Shown here: positions 20,163-22,217 of the stretch, in pieces
Layout of the letters: each line of letters begins with the position of its first letter
Numbering within the stretch: position 1 is the stretch's first letter
The notes under the pieces: generated by a model
Seen by the model: the letters and a program-made list of their open reading frames with translations, nothing else
The model's database searches: none
What the model was told of the DNA's origin: nothing
Made by a program: the position numbers and the translations under genes
IMG/VR virus record: IMGVR_UViG_3300009700_000008
Location: 1-22,217 of that record
Length of the DNA: 22,217 nt
Source of the DNA: a virus
Reading direction: 5' to 3' (one strand)

Positions 20163-22217
20163 TCAAAATGATGGGCTGTAGATGCAATCGGTGGCAGGGG
20201 AGGCGTCCTTCGCCGGAACCAATGAATCTTCGTTCCAATAGCGGCCTTCGACTTTGTACCGTGTCGGCCCGCCGTTCGGATCGTATCGAATATGCGTGAT
20301 CTTACCGAAAATCTCCAGACCTCTAACCTTGACTCGCTCGCCAATCTCAAATTTGCCAACGTCTTTCACCCTTCCAGCGACACTTTTCTTTGCCAGGCCC
20401 GCGGCGCCATACTTCTTCCTGCCGATGGAGGCGACTAGCGCGGCCGGGTCGGAGACACCTTTGCGGTGGGCGAGGGAGCGCTCCAGTTTCTGGAAACCCT
20501 CGTGCTCGTCGTGTGCCGGGCGAATATCTTTGGCGTATTTACCGTTCTTAAGATACGCCGTATACGATCTGGTCGGGGTCTCAGCCGTGTGCCAGTCCGG
20601 CGTCGACTCCCCACCTAGTGAATTAATCGCATTGCAAACGCGCGTGATCTGTGCCGGGTTAGTGCTATAGTTGCCACGACATCCGCACATGCAACCAGGT
20701 TTGCCAGAATACACCCGGCTTACTTCTTTGGGATTGACAACGTCCCTCACCTCTACCGGTTCCAGTCCGTCGGCCACTCCGCCCTCCGCTCTCAGGTCCT
20801 CGTTCCGGACCGCCGTGCCGTGCTCGTCCCCGTTGAACCTCACCACCGTCCAGCTGGCGCCGGCGGTGACGACAACGCCGTGCTTCCCCAGGTGCTTCCC
20901 AGCGACGGCCTGGACCCGGGCGCCCTCGGAGGCGTCCTTCGCCGGTTTTGTCACGATAACGGTAACACCTTTGCGCCCACCGAGTTCATACCCGGTGCTA
21001 CGCCTGACAGTCACCGTCAAGCCTTGCTTCTTTGCAGCGTCGATAAAATCGTGCGGATAATCGCCTGCCACGAAATCATATTCACCAGGCTCTATCTTCA
21101 TAGTGTCCTTCGCTGGTGAAGGGTACACGCCATTAGGATCAAACTCCGCGCGAAGACTTTTCAACGCGCGCATTGCCTCAGCCCTGTTTGTAATATGCTC
21201 ACAGAGTATCTCACCAGCCTGTTTAATCAAAAACTCAGTTCCAGCATTGTTTGAGTACAGCATCACGCGACCCTTTGGGATATCAACGTAAACGCCCTTA
21301 GCAACCTTGCGTAAGGTGTCAGCGTCCTTCCCAAAGCTCAGCCCCAGCTTCTGGAAGCCCTCGCGCTCATCGTGTGCCGGGCGAATATCGTGGACCCGGG
21401 CGCCCTCGGAGGCGTCCTTTGCCTTCTTGAAACCTTCTTGTTTCGCCTTCCAGTATTCGTAATCGGCAATGGCAACCGGTGAGTGATTGGGATGTGACTT
21501 ACACTCCAGGCACCTATTACACGGTTGATTTCGACGATTGCCAGGCATTGGCGCAAACTTGTGCGGCACGGTGTCCTTCCCGAATGCCTTACCCAGCTCC
21601 TTCATCGTGTGCGGCCGGTAGATCTCACCGGCCCGCTCCGGGGAGAGGAACGCCGGGCCGGTGAGGGGCCGCGGCCTGGACGGCGGTGGCGCGTACTTGG
21701 GCTCGGCGTCGGAGGCGGTGGGAACCGGCTCCAGGGAGTCGTCGTGGCCGTACTTCCGCCGGTCGCAGACGACGCAGTAACCGGGCCGCCGCGGGCTGTC
21801 CACGTAGGGGTGGGAGGCGGCGTCCTTGGCGAGGGGGACTGAGGAGAGAGCGTCAAAACTGTGCTTGATGCCATGCTCGCGCCGTAGAAAGGTCTGAGCA
21901 GCCTCCGGCGTCCCATCGAACTTCTTTATACCATTGACTTTGACGATCACCCGACCATGACTTCCTTCAAGACCGCGGTACTCAACCTCGATATGCGGCT
22001 TCTTTGAGTTTGCGCCGGGCACGTACTCCTTGACCGTACCCTTATAGTATCCCTCACGATCTGGTTTATCGTAGGTGACTGGCGTGTAACGATCGGCGTC
22101 ACCGACGGGGACCGGAGCTGGGAGGGCGTCCTTCCCCTTCTTGGGTACCCCCGCGGTGCGTAGCGCGATGGCCACGGCCTGGTCGTGCGGCTTGCCGTGG
22201 GCCTCTTCGACCTCGAT
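20163..22217 (-). CDS. Modular polyprotein-like protein with AKDA linkers, 5' end outside window
   Basis: The frame is open through the right edge; the codons before GTG 22175 read EEAHGKPHDQAVAIAL, so the true start lies outside. Numbering from 22175, nine K-D linkers (mostly AKDA, GKDA, AKDT) at about 15, 117, 200, 253, 283, 356, 413, 549 and 656 divide short unlike modules. These include a cysteine knuckle (YCVVCD, 133-138), a second one (PCNRCLEC, 218-225), a KOW/SH3-like unit (EGARVQAVAGKHLGKHGVVV, 417-436), a third cysteine cluster (PGCMCGC), the phage motif GVSDPAALVASIGRKKYGAA (573-592) and a final KOW-like unit (FEIGERVKVRGLEIFGKITH). DIRPAHDE-x-EGFQKL occurs twice. It precedes the head protease gene, where portal or internal head proteins are common. 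Function unknown: internal virion polyprotein, MuF-like fusion or DNA-binding assembly factor are options. Confidence 0.75.
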   Translation of the reverse strand: MEVEEAHGKPHDQAVAIALRTAGVPKKGKDALPAPVPVGDADRYTPVTYDKPDREGYYKGTVKEYVPGANSKKPHIEVEYRGLEGSHGRVIVKVNGIKKFDGTPEAAQTFLRREHGIKHSFDALSSVPLAKDAASHPYVDSPRRPGYCVVCDRRKYGHDDSLEPVPTASDAEPKYAPPPSRPRPLTGPAFLSPERAGEIYRPHTMKELGKAFGKDTVPHKFAPMPGNRRNQPCNRCLECKSHPNHSPVAIADYEYWKAKQEGFKKAKDASEGARVHDIRPAHDEREGFQKLGLSFGKDADTLRKVAKGVYVDIPKGRVMLYSNNAGTEFLIKQAGEILCEHITNRAEAMRALKSLRAEFDPNGVYPSPAKDTMKIEPGEYDFVAGDYPHDFIDAAKKQGLTVTVRRSTGYELGGRKGVTVIVTKPAKDASEGARVQAVAGKHLGKHGVVVTAGASWTVVRFNGDEHGTAVRNEDLRAEGGVADGLEPVEVRDVVNPKEVSRVYSGKPGCMCGCRGNYSTNPAQITRVCNAINSLGGESTPDWHTAETPTRSYTAYLKNGKYAKDIRPAHDEHEGFQKLERSLAHRKGVSDPAALVASIGRKKYGAAGLAKKSVAGRVKDVGKFEIGERVKVRGLEIFGKITHIRYDPNGGPTRYKVEGRYWNEDSLVPAKDASPATDCIYSPSF
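20488..20528 (-). repeat. 41-base direct repeat, copy 1
   Basis: Matches 21349-21389 with three differences. It encodes DIRPAHDEHEGFQK of the modular protein. The second copy has REGFQK at the variable point. Confidence 0.9.
20911..20939 (-). repeat. 29-base exact direct repeat, copy 1
   Basis: Identical to 21391-21419. It encodes the linker KDASEGARV of the modular protein. Perfect identity suggests recent copying or gene conversion. Confidence 0.92.
21349..21389 (-). repeat. 41-base direct repeat, copy 2
   Basis: Partner of 20488-20528. On the plus strand it lies directly beside the 29-base repeat copy at 21391-21419, so on the protein level linker and DIRPAHDE unit were probably copied together. 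Confidence 0.9.
21391..21419 (-). repeat. 29-base exact direct repeat, copy 2
   Basis: Partner of 20911-20939; here KDASEGARV is followed by HDIRPAHDE, whereas the other copy leads into the KOW-like unit. Confidence 0.92.

Overview
The window is part of the virion-assembly region of a tailed phage with a contractile tail (myovirus morphotype). It could be a free phage or a prophage; nothing in the sequence decides. Every convincing gene is on the minus strand, so transcription runs from right (22217) to left (1). Genes are tightly packed: stops and starts overlap as ATGA, GTGA or TGATG, and most starts have clear Shine-Dalgarno (SD) sequences. There are no tRNAs, CRISPR arrays, insertion sequences or non-coding stretches over about 150 bases. 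The host cannot be named. A Sec-type signal peptide and a lytic-transglycosylase domain in the tape measure fit a bacterial, probably Gram-negative, host. The right third looks visibly richer in G+C than the left two thirds.

Right part (22217-16000), head genes: a 5'-truncated modular protein full of AKDA/GKDA linkers; a DUF2213 head-maturation protease with a long acidic scaffold-like tail that has its own internal start; a capsid cement-like protein; the major capsid protein (DUF2184/PF09950 family); and a small unknown protein. Middle part (15900-12980), neck genes: a DUF4054 head-tail connector, a tiny zinc-ribbon protein, a neck/tail-completion protein interrupted by one in-frame TGA, a head-closure-like protein and a neck terminator. 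Left-middle part (12960-8050), tail genes: sheath (DUF3383), tube (DUF3277), a tail assembly chaperone with a -1 frameshift site (T TTT TTA plus hairpin), and the tape measure with an SLT lysozyme-like domain. Left part (8040-968), baseplate and fibre genes: Dit-like protein, plug, hub, gp138-type spike, gp25-like wedge, baseplate J, DUF2612 protein, a tail fibre and a short fibre-associated protein. The last gene (942 to beyond the left edge) encodes an exported protein with a signal peptide, which is unexpected in a fibre cluster.

The gene order is a standard contractile-tail cassette. The unusual points are: (1) four kinds of small beta-rich modules inserted again and again into cement, connector, head-closure, sheath, baseplate J, fibre and exported proteins, including a 3 x 76-residue array inside the sheath; (2) the polyprotein-like modular protein next to the head protease; (3) a single-TGA interruption in the neck gene; (4) a probable nested scaffold start; (5) an identical ribosome-binding-site hairpin in front of two distant genes; and (6) the signal-peptide protein.
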